The position numbers and the translations under genes are program-made. The notes beneath the pieces are model-generated. The model was given only the letters and a program-made list of their open reading frames with translations. It searched no databases and was not told the DNA's origin. Source: Schaalia odontolytica (GTDB lineage: Bacteria; Actinomycetota; Actinomycetes; Actinomycetales; Actinomycetaceae). From it: a stretch of DNA of 64,000 nucleotides. The stretch spans positions 248,001 to 312,000 of the forward strand of contig NZ_CP046315.1 of the NCBI RefSeq assembly GCF_009730335.1, written 5' to 3'. The stretch's first letter is position 1. Every line of letters begins with the position of its first letter. Below, in pieces: positions 1 through 11,254 of this stretch.

Positions 1-1
1 C

Positions 2-1237
2 CTGCAACAGCTGGCACCGCGGCTTGCAGACCTTGGCATTCCACTCGTCTTCACCCGGGGTGATGCCGCGAACGTCATGCGCCGAGTCGTGGACGCCTTG
101 CAACCTACCGTCGTTCACTGGACACGACGCTACGCCCCGGCAGCCTGCCGATTGGACGCTGCCATCAAGCAAGAGTTGACATCCCGCACCGAAGTGCACA
201 GCCACCCCGGCAGCCTTCTCGCCGAACCGTGGCTGATGCAGACGGTCAACGGCTCCCACTACCAAGTTTTCACACCGTTCAGCCACGCCGTAGCCGACCT
301 GCCCCTCACTTCCCTCCTGCCCGAGCCCTCACCGATCGGCGAGCGGGGCGGTGCGGACACAGCCCTCGCCACGTTGCGGGAGGACGGTGTCCTGCAGAAC
401 TTAGAGGACATTGGCTTGCTCGACGAGGGCCCCGCCTGGTGGGAAGAGACTCTCGCACAGCACTGGGAGCCCGGTGAACTGGCAGCCCGGCAGCAACTGG
501 ACGCCATCGACAGCTGGTTGCCCGGCTATGCCACACGCCGTGACCTGCCCGGGGAGGAAACATCCACCAGTAGAATCTCGCCGAGGTTGCGGTGCGGGGA
601 ACTATCGCCGCGCCAAGCCGTGGCCGCAGCCCGTACCAGCACGGCCTCGGGCGAGGATATCGTCGCTTGGACCAGGCAACTCTACTGGCGCGAGTTCAGC
701 TGGCACCTGCTCCACCACCGCGAACATCTAGAGGACACCCCCATGCGTCCAGCTTTCGCGGAATTCCCCTACTATCCCGACGACCACCTGGCGCGGGCCT
801 GGCGACAGGGCCGCACCGGCATCGACCTCGTCGACGCTGGAATGCGGCAACTATGGCAGACAGGCTGGATGCACAACCGGGTGCGCATGGTCGCGGCATC
901 GCTGCTCACCAAGAACATGCTCCAGCCCTGGCAAGACGGCGAGCAGTGGTTCTGGGAGACTCTCGTGGACGCAGACGAGGCCAACAATCCTATCTCGTGG
1001 CAGTGGGTGGCCGGCTGCGGCGCAGACGCTGCGCCCTACTTCCGTATCTTCAACCCTGACCTCCAGCGCACCCGCTTCGATCCGCGCAGCCGCTATGTCA
1101 GGCGCTGGATCCCGGAGGGACTCGCTCGGCCTGTCGTGTCCGTCGTCGACCTGGCCGAGTCGCGACGCGAGGCGCTCGCCGCTTACGAGCAAGTACGCGG
1201 GTTATCCGGCTCCCTTGCCAAGCCTCAACGCGGTTGA
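2..1237 (+). CDS. Cryptochrome/DNA photolyase family protein (5' end outside window)
   Basis: Light-dependent repair of UV pyrimidine dimers, or a cryptochrome of the same fold. The reading frame is open from base 2, so the true start is upstream. The first ~60 visible residues match the end of the N-terminal alpha/beta antenna domain (a 'LG.PL..TRGD' strand-loop). The rest is the FAD-binding domain, with 'IDLVDAGMRQLWQTGWMHNR', 'ANNPISWQWVAGCGADA' and 'PYFRIFNP' in the family order. The conserved W and N residues of the FAD/DNA-binding core are present, so the visible part looks intact. It ends before two minus-strand tRNA genes. Whether it is a CPD photolyase or a cryptochrome cannot be decided without the N-terminus. 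Confidence 0.93.
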   Translation: MQQLAPRLADLGIPLVFTRGDAANVMRRVVDALQPTVVHWTRRYAPAACRLDAAIKQELTSRTEVHSHPGSLLAEPWLMQTVNGSHYQVFTPFSHAVADLPLTSLLPEPSPIGERGGADTALATLREDGVLQNLEDIGLLDEGPAWWEETLAQHWEPGELAARQQLDAIDSWLPGYATRRDLPGEETSTSRISPRLRCGELSPRQAVAAARTSTASGEDIVAWTRQLYWREFSWHLLHHREHLEDTPMRPAFAEFPYYPDDHLARAWRQGRTGIDLVDAGMRQLWQTGWMHNRVRMVAASLLTKNMLQPWQDGEQWFWETLVDADEANNPISWQWVAGCGADAAPYFRIFNPDLQRTRFDPRSRYVRRWIPEGLARPVVSVVDLAESRREALAAYEQVRGLSGSLAKPQRG

Positions 1238-1298
1238 GGTGAGTGTCCTCGGGATCACGCCGACGCCAGAGCCACCTCACCAACGCCCTTGCCCGGGC

Positions 1299-1324
1299 CG
1301 GGCCTAAGACAGCAAAAAGGCCCG
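1299..1324. terminator. Weak hairpin between photolyase and tRNA-Ala
   Basis: A 6-bp GC stem (CGGGCC / GGCCCG) with a loop containing an A-run, which reads as T5 on the minus strand. It could end transcription from either side, but the T-run lies inside the loop, so this is a weak call. Confidence 0.3.
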
Positions 1325-1371
1325 AACCGAAACCATACAAGATGGCAAGGATTCGAGCCTTGTACGTAGAG

Positions 1372-1444
1372 TGGAGCTAACGGGACTCGAACCCGTAACC
1401 CCCTGCTTGCAAAGCAGGTGCGCTACCAATTGCGCCATAGCCCC
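1372..1444 (-). tRNA. tRNA-Ala (UGC)
   Basis: Minus-strand cloverleaf of 73 nt. The acceptor arm pairs GGGGCTA with TAGCTCC and carries the G3-U70 wobble pair that marks alanine tRNAs. The anticodon loop is TTTGCAA (anticodon TGC) on a CTGCT/AGCAG-type stem, and the T-arm contains the GGTTCGAGTCC core. The discriminator is A. CCA is not encoded. Confidence 0.97.
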
Positions 1445-1455
1445 GTTGGAGGAAC

Positions 1456-1590
1456 TCAGTCCTCCACGGCGTCCGTGACGGACTTCCACAGGTCAGCGTT
1501 ATCGGAAAGATCAACGAGAATTTGTCGGACGGCGATGCCGACGGCCACGACGGATCCGACAGCCACACAACAGGTGACCCATTTCTTCAT
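1456..1590 (-). CDS. DLW-39 family small protein
   Basis: A 44-aa protein beginning MKKWVTCC, with one hydrophobic segment (about residues 5-22) and an acidic tail ending DNADLWKSVTDAVED. The DLW near the C-terminus and the position between tRNA genes close to gyrA match the very small actinobacterial DLW-39 family. Its function is unknown. The start is ATG at 1590, 5 nt downstream of a good GGAGG. A longer in-frame start at 1647 would run into the tRNA-Ile gene and has no ribosome-binding site. It is probably a single-pass membrane peptide. Confidence 0.8.
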   Translation of the reverse strand: MKKWVTCCVAVGSVVAVGIAVRQILVDLSDNADLWKSVTDAVED

Positions 1591-1620
1591 GATGATCCTC
1601 CGCTTTCGCTCGCCTGCGGA

Positions 1621-1697
1621 TGGTGGGCCTAGGTGGGCTCGAACCACCGACCTCAGTCTTATCAGGACTGCGCTCTAACCTACTGAGCTATAGGCCC
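1621..1697 (-). tRNA. tRNA-Ile (GAU)
   Basis: Minus-strand cloverleaf. The acceptor stem pairs GGGCCTA with TAGGCCC, the anticodon loop is CTGATAA on a CAGTC/GACTG stem (anticodon GAT), and the T-loop is GGTTCGAGCC. The 3' CCA is encoded in the DNA (1621-1623), unlike in the neighbouring tRNA-Ala. Mature body 1624-1697. Confidence 0.97.
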
Positions 1698-1820
1698 AAC
1701 CGGCACCCTTTCGGGCACTCGGATATAGTACACAGCACAAGGCCATCCGGCAAAATCGAGCGTTGGTGACGTCCAACACGACCGCCATTGTCCGGCCATC
1801 GACGGAGAGGAGGAGGCCTC

Positions 1821-2777
1821 GTGACTACGGTCATCGAGCACGCCCGAGACGCGCGCACACCGCTACGAGCGGACATCTCCCCCGCCGATGCTCTCGTTCT
1901 CTCGTGCCTGGTCTACGTGGATTTTCACGCGCTGCCCGGGCCTCGTTCCCCGCGCGGTTGCCTGCTCCGAGAAGTCGCCCAGGCCTCGTCAATCCCGTCT
2001 CTGTATCGCTATTCGTTGGCGTCCCACGCCGATCGTCCCCTCCTCGAGTCCGCCGGTGCGAGCGCGCGCTTCGGGGGCCTGCGCGTGCGCGATGCGGTCA
2101 CGCGGCTGACGTCGCAGCCGCTTGCTCAGTTCGGCGCCGTCACCTTCGTCGACGAGGCCGGGGCGACCTACGTGGTCTTACGCGGGACGGATGCAAGCGC
2201 AGTCGGGTGGGCGGAGGATGCCCGCTTCGGCCTTGATTTCCCGACGGATTCGCAGCTGTGGGCCGCCAACTACCTGGCGTTTGCGGCGGCACGGGCCAAT
2301 GGGCCACTCACCGTGGTCGGCCATTCAAAGGGTGCGAATCTCGCGCTGTACGCGGCGGCGGCCACCACTCCCCCGGCGCTCAAGCATGTCTATGCCTTCG
2401 ATCCCGTGGGATTTCCCGCGTCGGTCATTGACGATGGTTTCTTTCTTGGCATCGACGGGCGAATGCGCGTTTACGTGACGGCCGGCTCGTGGGTGAGTCC
2501 ACTCCTTCCGCTGCCCACTCCGGCAACGGTCGTCACATCATCCTGGCCGGGGCCACTCAGCCACAACCCGTATGCGTGGCGCTCGCAGGGGTCAACACTT
2601 GCTCCCGATCACCGGCGGCAATCGCGGTCCGGACTCATCTTGCGCGACATCCTTGCGGCGGTCTTGCGGGCACGCCCGATGCGGATTGATACCAACTACC
2701 AACACCGGCATTCGAGGTGGACACCTGGGCCCTTTCATACGCACGTGGGCCCCTTCCCCCGCACGCTAACCCTATGA
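1821..2777 (+). CDS. Alpha/beta-hydrolase, lipase-like (DUF2974/Mbeg1-like)
   Basis: A 318-aa predicted hydrolase. The nucleophile elbow GHSKGANLA (about residue 170) has the G-x-S-x-G form of lipases and is followed by an alanine-rich helix and an 'AFDPVGF' strand that may hold the acidic residue. This resembles the DUF2974 family of cytosolic lipase-like proteins. GTG at 1821 was chosen because AGGAGG ends 4 nt before it; an ATG at 1788 is in frame but has no ribosome-binding site. There is no signal peptide. The C-terminal ~50 residues are rich in R, H and P and may extend beyond the fold. The gene stands alone; the substrate is unknown. Confidence 0.75.
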   Translation: MTTVIEHARDARTPLRADISPADALVLSCLVYVDFHALPGPRSPRGCLLREVAQASSIPSLYRYSLASHADRPLLESAGASARFGGLRVRDAVTRLTSQPLAQFGAVTFVDEAGATYVVLRGTDASAVGWAEDARFGLDFPTDSQLWAANYLAFAAARANGPLTVVGHSKGANLALYAAAATTPPALKHVYAFDPVGFPASVIDDGFFLGIDGRMRVYVTAGSWVSPLLPLPTPATVVTSSWPGPLSHNPYAWRSQGSTLAPDHRRQSRSGLILRDILAAVLRARPMRIDTNYQHRHSRWTPGPFHTHVGPFPRTLTL

Positions 2778-2800
2778 GATGTGCGTGGGCGGCCCTGCCC

Positions 2801-2900
2801 ACGTGCAGGTCAAGGGGTTTACGTGCGTATCCAAGGGTTAACGTGCAGCTCATCGGGTCCACGTGCGATATATCGGGTGAGCACTCGGAGTAACGGGCTC
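2801..2900. repeat. 20-bp periodic tandem array
   Basis: Four good units and one degenerate unit begin at 2801, 2821, 2841, 2861 and 2881, with an exact 20-bp period. Positions 1-6 are ACGTGC in units 1-4 and GCACTC in unit 5. Positions 15-17 are GGG in all five. The rest varies. Weaker similarity continues one unit further at 2901 (AGCTGC). Conserved blocks joined by variable sequence suggest selection on protein-binding sites spaced by about two helical turns. Confidence 0.85.
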
Positions 2901-3221
2901 AGCTGCGAACAACACAGCGCGACAGAAAGCGTCGCACCCAGCACGCGGACCACCTCAGACACAACAGGGCTTTTTCAGCGTTTATCGCCGAGGCGGTCTG
3001 CACTTTGGCATCGAACCGTGACCTCACTGCTGCCACATGGGGAAATGACGTCATGAGAACCCCGACACGCTACTGACACGCCGACAGCCAGCTCCTCATG
3101 CTGCAAAACCCCCACCGAGGCCGATGTGGAGGGTGCCGGAGGCACCGCAAACTATGGTGGCGGGGCCGGCAGGCGCGACAACATTCACCCGGTACGCCCT
3201 CTCCCCCACTCAACCCGTGAC

Positions 3222-3286
3222 AAAGTTCGCCCAGCAACCTCAAAAACGTCAAATTTGGGGTGTTTCGAGCACGCAGGGCGAACTTT
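3222..3286. repeat. Inverted repeat with 11-bp arms
   Basis: AAAGTTCGCCC (3222-3232) and GGGCGAACTTT (3276-3286) are perfect inverted copies separated by 43 nt. The intervening AT-rich DNA contains AAATTTGGGGTGTTT. This could be a decayed mobile element end pair or a structured repeat. Confidence 0.7.
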
Positions 3287-3448
3287 TCCGCGCACCGGAC
3301 GCAGCGACGTGGGGACGATGACACCACTGCAACCGCTGAAACAGACCAGCATGAAACCCCCATCACCACTGCGCGCCCCTGAACAGCAACCGTTGAAACC
3401 GACAACACCACTGCGACCGCAAAACGCACCAAGAACACCCATTTCTCA

Positions 3449-3514
3449 CCCGCAAAGGCGACACCGGTTTCAGTTGAGGCTCGGCCGGCGCCCGCAAAGG
3501 CGACACCGGTTTCA
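3449..3514. repeat. Pair of 24-bp direct repeats
   Basis: Identical 24-bp copies at 3449-3472 and 3491-3514, beginning CCCGCAAAGGCG and ending CCGGTTTCA, are offset by 42 bp. No gene spans them. Confidence 0.85.
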
Positions 3515-3751
3515 CGCGAAGGATCTGCGACACCCACACGTAGCTTCAAACCCACTCCTCAGAAAACTCGCACGAAGTTCGATCGGACCGACCCCTCAAC
3601 AACACTCAGAAACATTGAAATACCAACAATCACAATTCAAATTCTGAAACAGTCGCAGGGGAATAACGTGCGACATTAATGACCTGGCATGGAGGGAGGT
3701 GACGCACACGTAGTCAGGTGAGGCCAAGCAGTGCCAGCAGAGGGCGACAGT

Positions 3752-3834
3752 GAGCGATAGCGGGGCCGGGCCGGGCTTCGAGACGACGCGCCGAGCGAAG
3801 CTCGCGGCGCGGACGGCGAGCGGGCGGGCAGGCC
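3752..3834 (-). repeat. Dispersed GC-rich palindromic repeat, copy 1
   Basis: An ~82-bp element also found at 27322-27402 and 36021-36102. Read on the minus strand it has a core CGAGC-TTC-GCTCG-type palindrome followed by CGAAGCCCGGCC(A/C)GGCCCCG. The core can form a long hairpin (CGCGCCGAGC / GCTCGCGGCGCG with a GAA loop). It is REP/BIME-like in size. Confidence 0.75.
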
Positions 3835-3935
3835 ACGCGGCGGCCGGAGATCAGGCGGGGCTACAAGCAGCGCGATAACCGTCGCAAGGCATAGCAAAAG
3901 GGGCCGGCATCAGCCGACCCCTTGCGCGAGTGCCC

Positions 3936-4328
3936 TCACTCATCCATGAGGGACACCTTGATGCCGCCCACCAGGGAGGCGACGACGTTGTAGAGCATGG
4001 CTCCCAGCGTCGACAGGGCGGTGAGCAGAACGACGTTGATGACCGCGACGATGGTCGCGTAGGAGATGACCCGCGGCAGGCGAGTATAGTCCAGGAGGTC
4101 CGCGTAGCGGCCGGCGCCCATGGTCTTGAGGAATTCCTCAAGCTGGCTGAAGACGTGCATGGCGTCGACCATGAGCCACAGGACGATCGTGGCGACGACC
4201 ATTGCGATACCCAGGGCGACGGACAGCAGGAACGCCACCTTCATGACGGTCCACGCGTCGATGCGCGCGATGGCCAGGTCAACTCGGCGGGGAGCGTCGC
4301 TGCGGGTGCTCGAGACGTGGTCGCTCAT
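3936..4328 (-). CDS. DUF3566 membrane protein
   Basis: A 130-aa protein with two hydrophobic helices (about residues 27-52 and 87-115) separated by a short polar 'FSQLEEFLKTMG' segment. This matches the DUF3566 family usually found directly downstream of gyrA in actinobacteria; Mycobacterium homologues act in cell envelope or growth control, but no mechanism is visible here. The start is ATG at 4328, preceded by GGAAGGAAA; an upstream in-frame start at 4349 lies before that site. A strong hairpin separates it from gyrA, so it may have its own promoter or depend on read-through. Confidence 0.88.
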   Translation of the reverse strand: MSDHVSSTRSDAPRRVDLAIARIDAWTVMKVAFLLSVALGIAMVVATIVLWLMVDAMHVFSQLEEFLKTMGAGRYADLLDYTRLPRVISYATIVAVINVVLLTALSTLGAMLYNVVASLVGGIKVSLMDE

Positions 4329-4414
4329 GGGTTTCCTTCCAGGTCGCACTTCCTACCTGCCAGGCTACCGCATCGCCTGGCACCGGCGCTGGTTCCGCGC
4401 CGCTTTGGCAGATT

Positions 4415-4450
4415 GATCACGGGACGAGGCGGGGGCCTCGTCCCGTGATC
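4415..4450. terminator. Strong hairpin after gyrA
   Basis: A perfect 16-bp stem, GATCACGGGACGAGGC with GCCTCGTCCCGTGATC, and a GGGG loop, starting 5 nt after the gyrA stop codon. There is no U-tract. The hairpin would stall polymerase between gyrA and the DUF3566 gene. Confidence 0.85.
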
Positions 4451-4455
4451 ATGCG

Positions 4456-7059
<2,604 letters not shown>

Positions 7060-7134
7060 GTTGTTCCTTACGTTGTTTCTGCTCGATCAGGCCCGCCCGG
7101 TACGAGGCTGGGGCTGGGCTGGTCGTGGGTGATG

Positions 7135-9159
7135 TCAGATGTCGAGGAAGCGCACGTCGGTGGCGTTGCGCTGGATGAACGTGCGGCGTCGGTCGACGTC
7201 GTCGCCCATGAGGATCGTGAAGGTCTCGTCGGCGTCTGCGGCCTCGTCAAGGGTGACCTGCTTGAGGATTCGGCTGGCCGGATCCATGGTGGTCTCCCAC
7301 AGTTCGTGGTCGTTCATCTCGCCCAGACCCTTGTAGCGCTGGATGCCGCCTTCCTTGGGCAGGCGGCGGTTCGCGGCGGAGCCGGCGGCAAGTAGTTCGT
7401 CGCGTTCCTTGTCGGAGTATGCGAATTCGTGCTCGGCGTTGGTCCACTTGATTCGGTACAGCGGGGGCATGGCGATGAAGGTGTGGCCGCCCTCGATGAG
7501 GGGTCGCATATAGCGGAAGAGGAGGGTCAGCAGCAGCGTGGCGATGTGCTGGCCGTCGACGTCGGCGTCGGCCATAATGACGATCTTGCCGTAGCGCAGT
7601 TTCGAGATGTCGAAGTCTTCGCCGATGCCGGTGCCGAAGGCGGTGATGAGGGAGCGGATGGTGTCCGAAGACAGGGCTCGATCCAGGCGCGCCTTTTCGA
7701 CGTTGAGGATCTTGCCGCGGATCGGCAGGATCGCCTGACGCTCGGGGTCGCGGCCGCCGACGGCGGAGCCGCCTGCAGAATCGCCCTCGACGATGAAGAT
7801 TTCGCACTCGGAGGGCGTGCGCGAGGAGCAGTCGCGCAGCTTGCCGGGCATGGAGGCGGATTCGAGGACGCCCTTGCGGCGGGTGGCCTCGCGGGCCTTT
7901 CGGGCGGCGACGCGGGCGGCCTGGGCGGCCTGGCCCTTGTTGATGATGGCCTTGGCATCGGCGGGGTGGGCGTCGAGCCAGTCGGTGAGCTTGGAGTAGA
8001 CCTGCTGGGCGACGAAGGTGCGGGCTTCGGTGTTGCCGAGCTTGGTCTTCGTCTGGCCCTCGAACTGGGGCTCGGTGAGCTTGATCGAGATGACGGCGGT
8101 CAGGCCTTCGCGGACGTCGTCACCGGTGAGGTTGTCGTCCTTGTCGCGGATGATGCCCTTTTCGCGGCCGTAGCGGTTGACGAGGGAGGTCAGCGCGGTG
8201 CGGAAGCCCTCCTCATGCATGCCGCCTTCGGTCGTGTTGATGGTGTTGGCGAAGGTGTGGACGGACGAGGAGTAGGCGGTGGTCCACTGCATGGCGATTT
8301 CCACGCTCATGGTGCCTTCGTCGTTTTCGGCTTCGAAGTCAATGATCTCGTTGTTGATGGTCTCGGACTTCTTGGCGGAGTCGAGGTATTCGACGTAGTC
8401 ACGCAGGCCGTGCTCGTAGCAGTAGGAGACGGTGCGGTGGCCCTTGGTCTTCTTGTCCAAGGCCTCCTCGCCGCCGGCGATCTCGTCGCCTTCGTCGGTG
8501 GCGAACTCGCGCTCGTCGGTCAGGGTGATGCGCAGGCCCTTGTTGAGGAAGGCCATCTGCTGGAAGCGCTGACGCAGAGTCTCGAAGTCGAATTCGACGG
8601 TCTCGAAGATCTCGGGGTCCGGGTAGAAGACCTGGGTGGTGCCGGTCTCGTCGGTTTCTTCGCCGCGCTTGAGGGGGGTGATGGGGGTGCCGCCGTTTGC
8701 GAACGACATGCGCCACACGTAGCCCTGGCGGCGGATCTCGGTGTTCACGCGGGTGGACAGGGCGTTGACGACAGAGATGCCGACGCCGTGCAGGCCGCCC
8801 GAGACGGCGTAGCCGCCGCCGCCGAACTTGCCGCCGGCGTGCAGGATCGTCATGACGACCTCGACGGTGGGCTTGTGCTCGGTGGGGTGCTCATCGACCG
8901 GGATGCCTCGACCGTTGTCGACGACCTTGATGCCGCCGTCTTCCTGGATCGTGACCTCGATGTGGTCGGCGTAGCCGGCCAGGGCCTCGTCCACGGAGTT
9001 GTCGACGACCTCGTACACCAGGTGGTGCAGGCCGCGTTCGCCGGTGGATCCGATGTACATGCCCGGGCGCTTGCGGACGGCTTCCAGGCCCTCGAGGACG
9101 GTGATGTCCGATGCGCCGTAGGACTGCTCGCCTTCGGCGTTCTTCTCGTTGTCAGCCAC
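7135..9159 (-). CDS. gyrB: DNA gyrase subunit B
   Basis: A 674-aa ATPase subunit of gyrase. The GHKL ATP-binding domain is visible as '[11 protein letters not shown]' and 'DNGRGIPVD', with 'GGLHGVG' (about residue 118) closing over the nucleotide. The TOPRIM domain carries EGDSAGGSA and the metal-binding DADVDG. The C-terminus ends in the '[17 protein letters not shown]' tail typical of GyrB. The start is GTG at 9159 behind GAGGGGAG. In many actinobacteria dciA directly precedes gyrB; here a membrane-protein gene lies between them. Confidence 0.98.
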   Translation of the reverse strand: MADNEKNAEGEQSYGASDITVLEGLEAVRKRPGMYIGSTGERGLHHLVYEVVDNSVDEALAGYADHIEVTIQEDGGIKVVDNGRGIPVDEHPTEHKPTVEVVMTILHAGGKFGGGGYAVSGGLHGVGISVVNALSTRVNTEIRRQGYVWRMSFANGGTPITPLKRGEETDETGTTQVFYPDPEIFETVEFDFETLRQRFQQMAFLNKGLRITLTDEREFATDEGDEIAGGEEALDKKTKGHRTVSYCYEHGLRDYVEYLDSAKKSETINNEIIDFEAENDEGTMSVEIAMQWTTAYSSSVHTFANTINTTEGGMHEEGFRTALTSLVNRYGREKGIIRDKDDNLTGDDVREGLTAVISIKLTEPQFEGQTKTKLGNTEARTFVAQQVYSKLTDWLDAHPADAKAIINKGQAAQAARVAARKAREATRRKGVLESASMPGKLRDCSSRTPSECEIFIVEGDSAGGSAVGGRDPERQAILPIRGKILNVEKARLDRALSSDTIRSLITAFGTGIGEDFDISKLRYGKIVIMADADVDGQHIATLLLTLLFRYMRPLIEGGHTFIAMPPLYRIKWTNAEHEFAYSDKERDELLAAGSAANRRLPKEGGIQRYKGLGEMNDHELWETTMDPASRILKQVTLDEAADADETFTILMGDDVDRRRTFIQRNATDVRFLDI

Positions 9160-9333
9160 GTGGCTCCCCTCGCAGTGCGCGAAAATAGATGTTTAACCTT
9201 GTAGATTCTACCAAAAGTGGCGCTTGTTCCCGGGATTAACAGGATCGGAGGGTTACTTTACAAACTGCGTGATTCCAACGAAAAGTCGACTGTGATCAGT
9301 CACATGCCGATTGTGGTTGCGGCTGGGACGCAG

Positions 9334-9365
9334 GGGGCCGCCCTCCCGGCTGGGAGGGCGGCCCC
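9334..9365. terminator. Perfect GC hairpin upstream of gyrB
   Basis: A 14-bp perfect stem (GGGGCCGCCCTCCC / GGGAGGGCGGCCCC) with a GGCT loop, about 100 nt downstream of the 9467-10366 gene on the minus strand. It probably ends that transcript before the gyrB promoter. No U-tract. Confidence 0.7.
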
Positions 9366-9466
9366 GTCACTCGTGTGTCAACAGCGACGATTCGCACGCC
9401 AGGAGGCTCCGTACGACGCCGATACAGAGCTCTGAGCGGATGCGCGCGCGACGCCTGATCAGTGGA

Positions 9467-10366
9467 TTACTTCGGCTGCCAGGTCCACGTCTGATACTGC
9501 TTGCCCTGATAATCGAGGATGGTCCAGAGCGGGTCACGGAACTCGATGGGGTCCCTCTTGTTCTCGATCACCCGGTAGACGACGACTTGTTGCGTCTGTC
9601 CAGCGGGAAGGTCACCAGCAGTGGGCACATACGAGAAGTCGTCGGGCTCCGGAGTCTGGAAGAAGTTAGGTATGTGAAGCTGCTCGTTGTTCTGGTAGGG
9701 CATCGGCAACAAAACGCACGATTCCGTGGCGTTTCCCTTGTTGGTGACATTGAAGGTGTATTTGAGCGTCTGCTCGTTGTTGTCGGCCTTGGGCCCGTAG
9801 GAGATGTCGGTCATCTCGTAGAGGCAATTGGTGTCTTGCGCAACCATGCTGAGCATGCCGTTGGCTCCCGTTCCGTTTCCCTGCGTGGGTGCGGCGGACG
9901 GGTTGGTGTTGTTGGGCGCCTGAGGGTTGCCGGGCGCGGGGTTCGCCGGGTTTGCGCTGCCATTCCCCGGGTTCGCCGGGGCGGAGGTGCCGGGCGCGGG
10001 GGCGGAGGTGTTCGAGGAGTCGTCGGAATCAGATCCCGACATTGCCCAGATGACGACACCGACGATGATCGCGATGACGACGACCGCCGCGATGATGCCG
10101 ATGATGAGCGGCGTCTTGGACTTGCCGCCCTGCTGGGGTGCGCCCTGAGGGAATCCACCCTGCCCACCGTAGCCACCCTGCGGGTTCCACTGGCCGTAGG
10201 CCTGCTGGGGTGCACCCTGAGGGAATCCACCCTGGTACTGGCCGGGGGCGTACCCACGCTGCTGTCCGTATCCCTGCTGGTATCCGCCTTGGGCTCCGCC
10301 GGGGTATCCACCCTGCTGGCCAAATCCCGGGGTGCTTCCTTCGTTCCTGGCGAATGGATTGCTCAT
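9467..10366 (-). CDS. Membrane-anchored protein with Gly/Gln-rich N-terminus, unknown function
   Basis: A 299-aa protein in three parts. Residues 1-80 are a low-complexity region rich in G, Q, Y and P, with QGGFPQGAPQQ repeated. A transmembrane helix follows (about 85-110, rich in I and V), then a P/N/S/A-rich linker. The C-terminal ~125 residues look like an exported beta-sandwich ('LKYTFNVTNKGNATESCVLLP', somewhat like DUF4352 domains). Topology is likely N-in with the folded domain outside. No named family is recognised with certainty. ATG is preceded by AAGGAG. It sits inside the dnaA-gyrA block between dciA and gyrB, where it does not belong in the usual order, and ends about 100 nt before a strong hairpin. 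Confidence 0.8.
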   Translation of the reverse strand: MSNPFARNEGSTPGFGQQGGYPGGAQGGYQQGYGQQRGYAPGQYQGGFPQGAPQQAYGQWNPQGGYGGQGGFPQGAPQQGGKSKTPLIIGIIAAVVVIAIIVGVVIWAMSGSDSDDSSNTSAPAPGTSAPANPGNGSANPANPAPGNPQAPNNTNPSAAPTQGNGTGANGMLSMVAQDTNCLYEMTDISYGPKADNNEQTLKYTFNVTNKGNATESCVLLPMPYQNNEQLHIPNFFQTPEPDDFSYVPTAGDLPAGQTQQVVVYRVIENKRDPIEFRDPLWTILDYQGKQYQTWTWQPK

Positions 10367-10465
10367 GATGTCTCCTTAACAAGCCCTCACACGCGGGCTA
10401 ACGGAACAGCGTATCAGAGACCGCGCGGTCAGAAACACATTTGGACGCAGACGTGCCCGGCGCTG

Positions 10466-11254
10466 TCACCCGTAGTCGGCGCGCGGGCCTCGGCCGCGCA
10501 CGACGTAGGGGCCTTTGCGCCACGAGGGGGCGACGGGTCCTCGGATGATGACCTGCTCGACGACGCCTGATCCTACCTCTTCGGCGATGCGCCGCTCGAT
10601 GGTGGGTAGGAGCAGCTGGAGCTGTTTGGCCCAGGCGGTGGAGTCGGTGCGCACGACCAGGCGGTGGCCTTCGAAGGTCTCGATGCGAGCGTGTTCGGCG
10701 ACCTGCGGTCCGACGATGTCGCGCCATTTCGCCATGATCGACCCCATCTTGGTGGGGGTGTCCCATTCTCGGGTTTTGATCGTGCGCGCCAGGATGGCGC
10801 CCAGGGAGTTGGCCCTGCGGTAGCGCGGGCGCATGGCTGCCAGGCCGGGGGCGCGGCTCCACGAGGCGCCGGTTCCCTCCAGGGCCTGGCGCAGGGCCGC
10901 GAGGTCGCCCTCGGGGTCGTCTTCCGTCGACGAGGCTGGGGCTTCGATCCCGTTGGCGTGGCGGTAGGCGGCGGCTCGGGCTGCGGCACGCGCGGAGACG
11001 TTCTCCTCGTCGGTGAGGCGGCCGAATCCGTCGGTTTCGATGGCCGCGTATTCGCTGGATCCGTCGAGGCTGCGGCGGGGACGTGTTTCGTCGAGGCCCC
11101 ACGAGGGCAGGGTGGACCTCGTGTAGCCGTGCGTGCGGGCGACGCTCTGGGCTCGCTCGAGGGCGCGGACGACGAACTCGTCGGCGTCGGCTTCGTCGCC
11201 GGGGGCCACAGCTCCGCTCAGCTCGTCGGCGGCCATGTCCTCGCGCTCACTCAT
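10466..11254 (-). CDS. dciA: DUF721/DciA-like protein
   Basis: A 262-aa protein whose C-terminal half has the DUF721 (DciA) fold: 'LGAILARTIKTREWDTPTKM', 'WRDIVGPQVAEHARIETFEG' and 'LVVRTDSTAWAKQLQLLLP'. DciA proteins load or help the replicative helicase DnaB in bacteria without DnaC, and the Mycobacterium equivalent (Rv0004) sits in this same place. The N-terminal ~120 residues are acidic and poorly conserved in composition. Start ATG at 11254 overlaps the end of recF in ATGAGTGA, which implies translational coupling; longer in-frame extensions would run through recF. Confidence 0.88.
   Translation of the reverse strand: MSEREDMAADELSGAVAPGDEADADEFVVRALERAQSVARTHGYTRSTLPSWGLDETRPRRSLDGSSEYAAIETDGFGRLTDEENVSARAAARAAAYRHANGIEAPASSTEDDPEGDLAALRQALEGTGASWSRAPGLAAMRPRYRRANSLGAILARTIKTREWDTPTKMGSIMAKWRDIVGPQVAEHARIETFEGHRLVVRTDSTAWAKQLQLLLPTIERRIAEEVGSGVVEQVIIRGPVAPSWRKGPYVVRGRGPRADYG

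Larger units (their letters stand above)
2778..3935. other. Repeat-rich non-coding region
   Basis: About 1.15 kb without a credible gene. Open frames on both strands are short, compositionally odd and lack ribosome-binding sites. It holds a 20-bp periodic array (2801-2900), an inverted repeat (3222-3286), a pair of 24-bp direct repeats (3449-3472 and 3491-3514), several copies of CACCACTGC (3310-3420) and one copy of a dispersed GC-rich repeat (3752-3834). Confidence 0.7.

Noticed and set aside
2801-2900. CRISPR array
   Set aside because: Period is only 20 bp, conserved positions are two short cores within each unit, there are no spacers of 30+ bp and no cas genes nearby. The same holds for 40531-40635.
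7429-9204. Long plus-strand open frame opposite gyrB
   Set aside because: Same cause as for gyrA; low-complexity G/V/D/L composition and no start signal.
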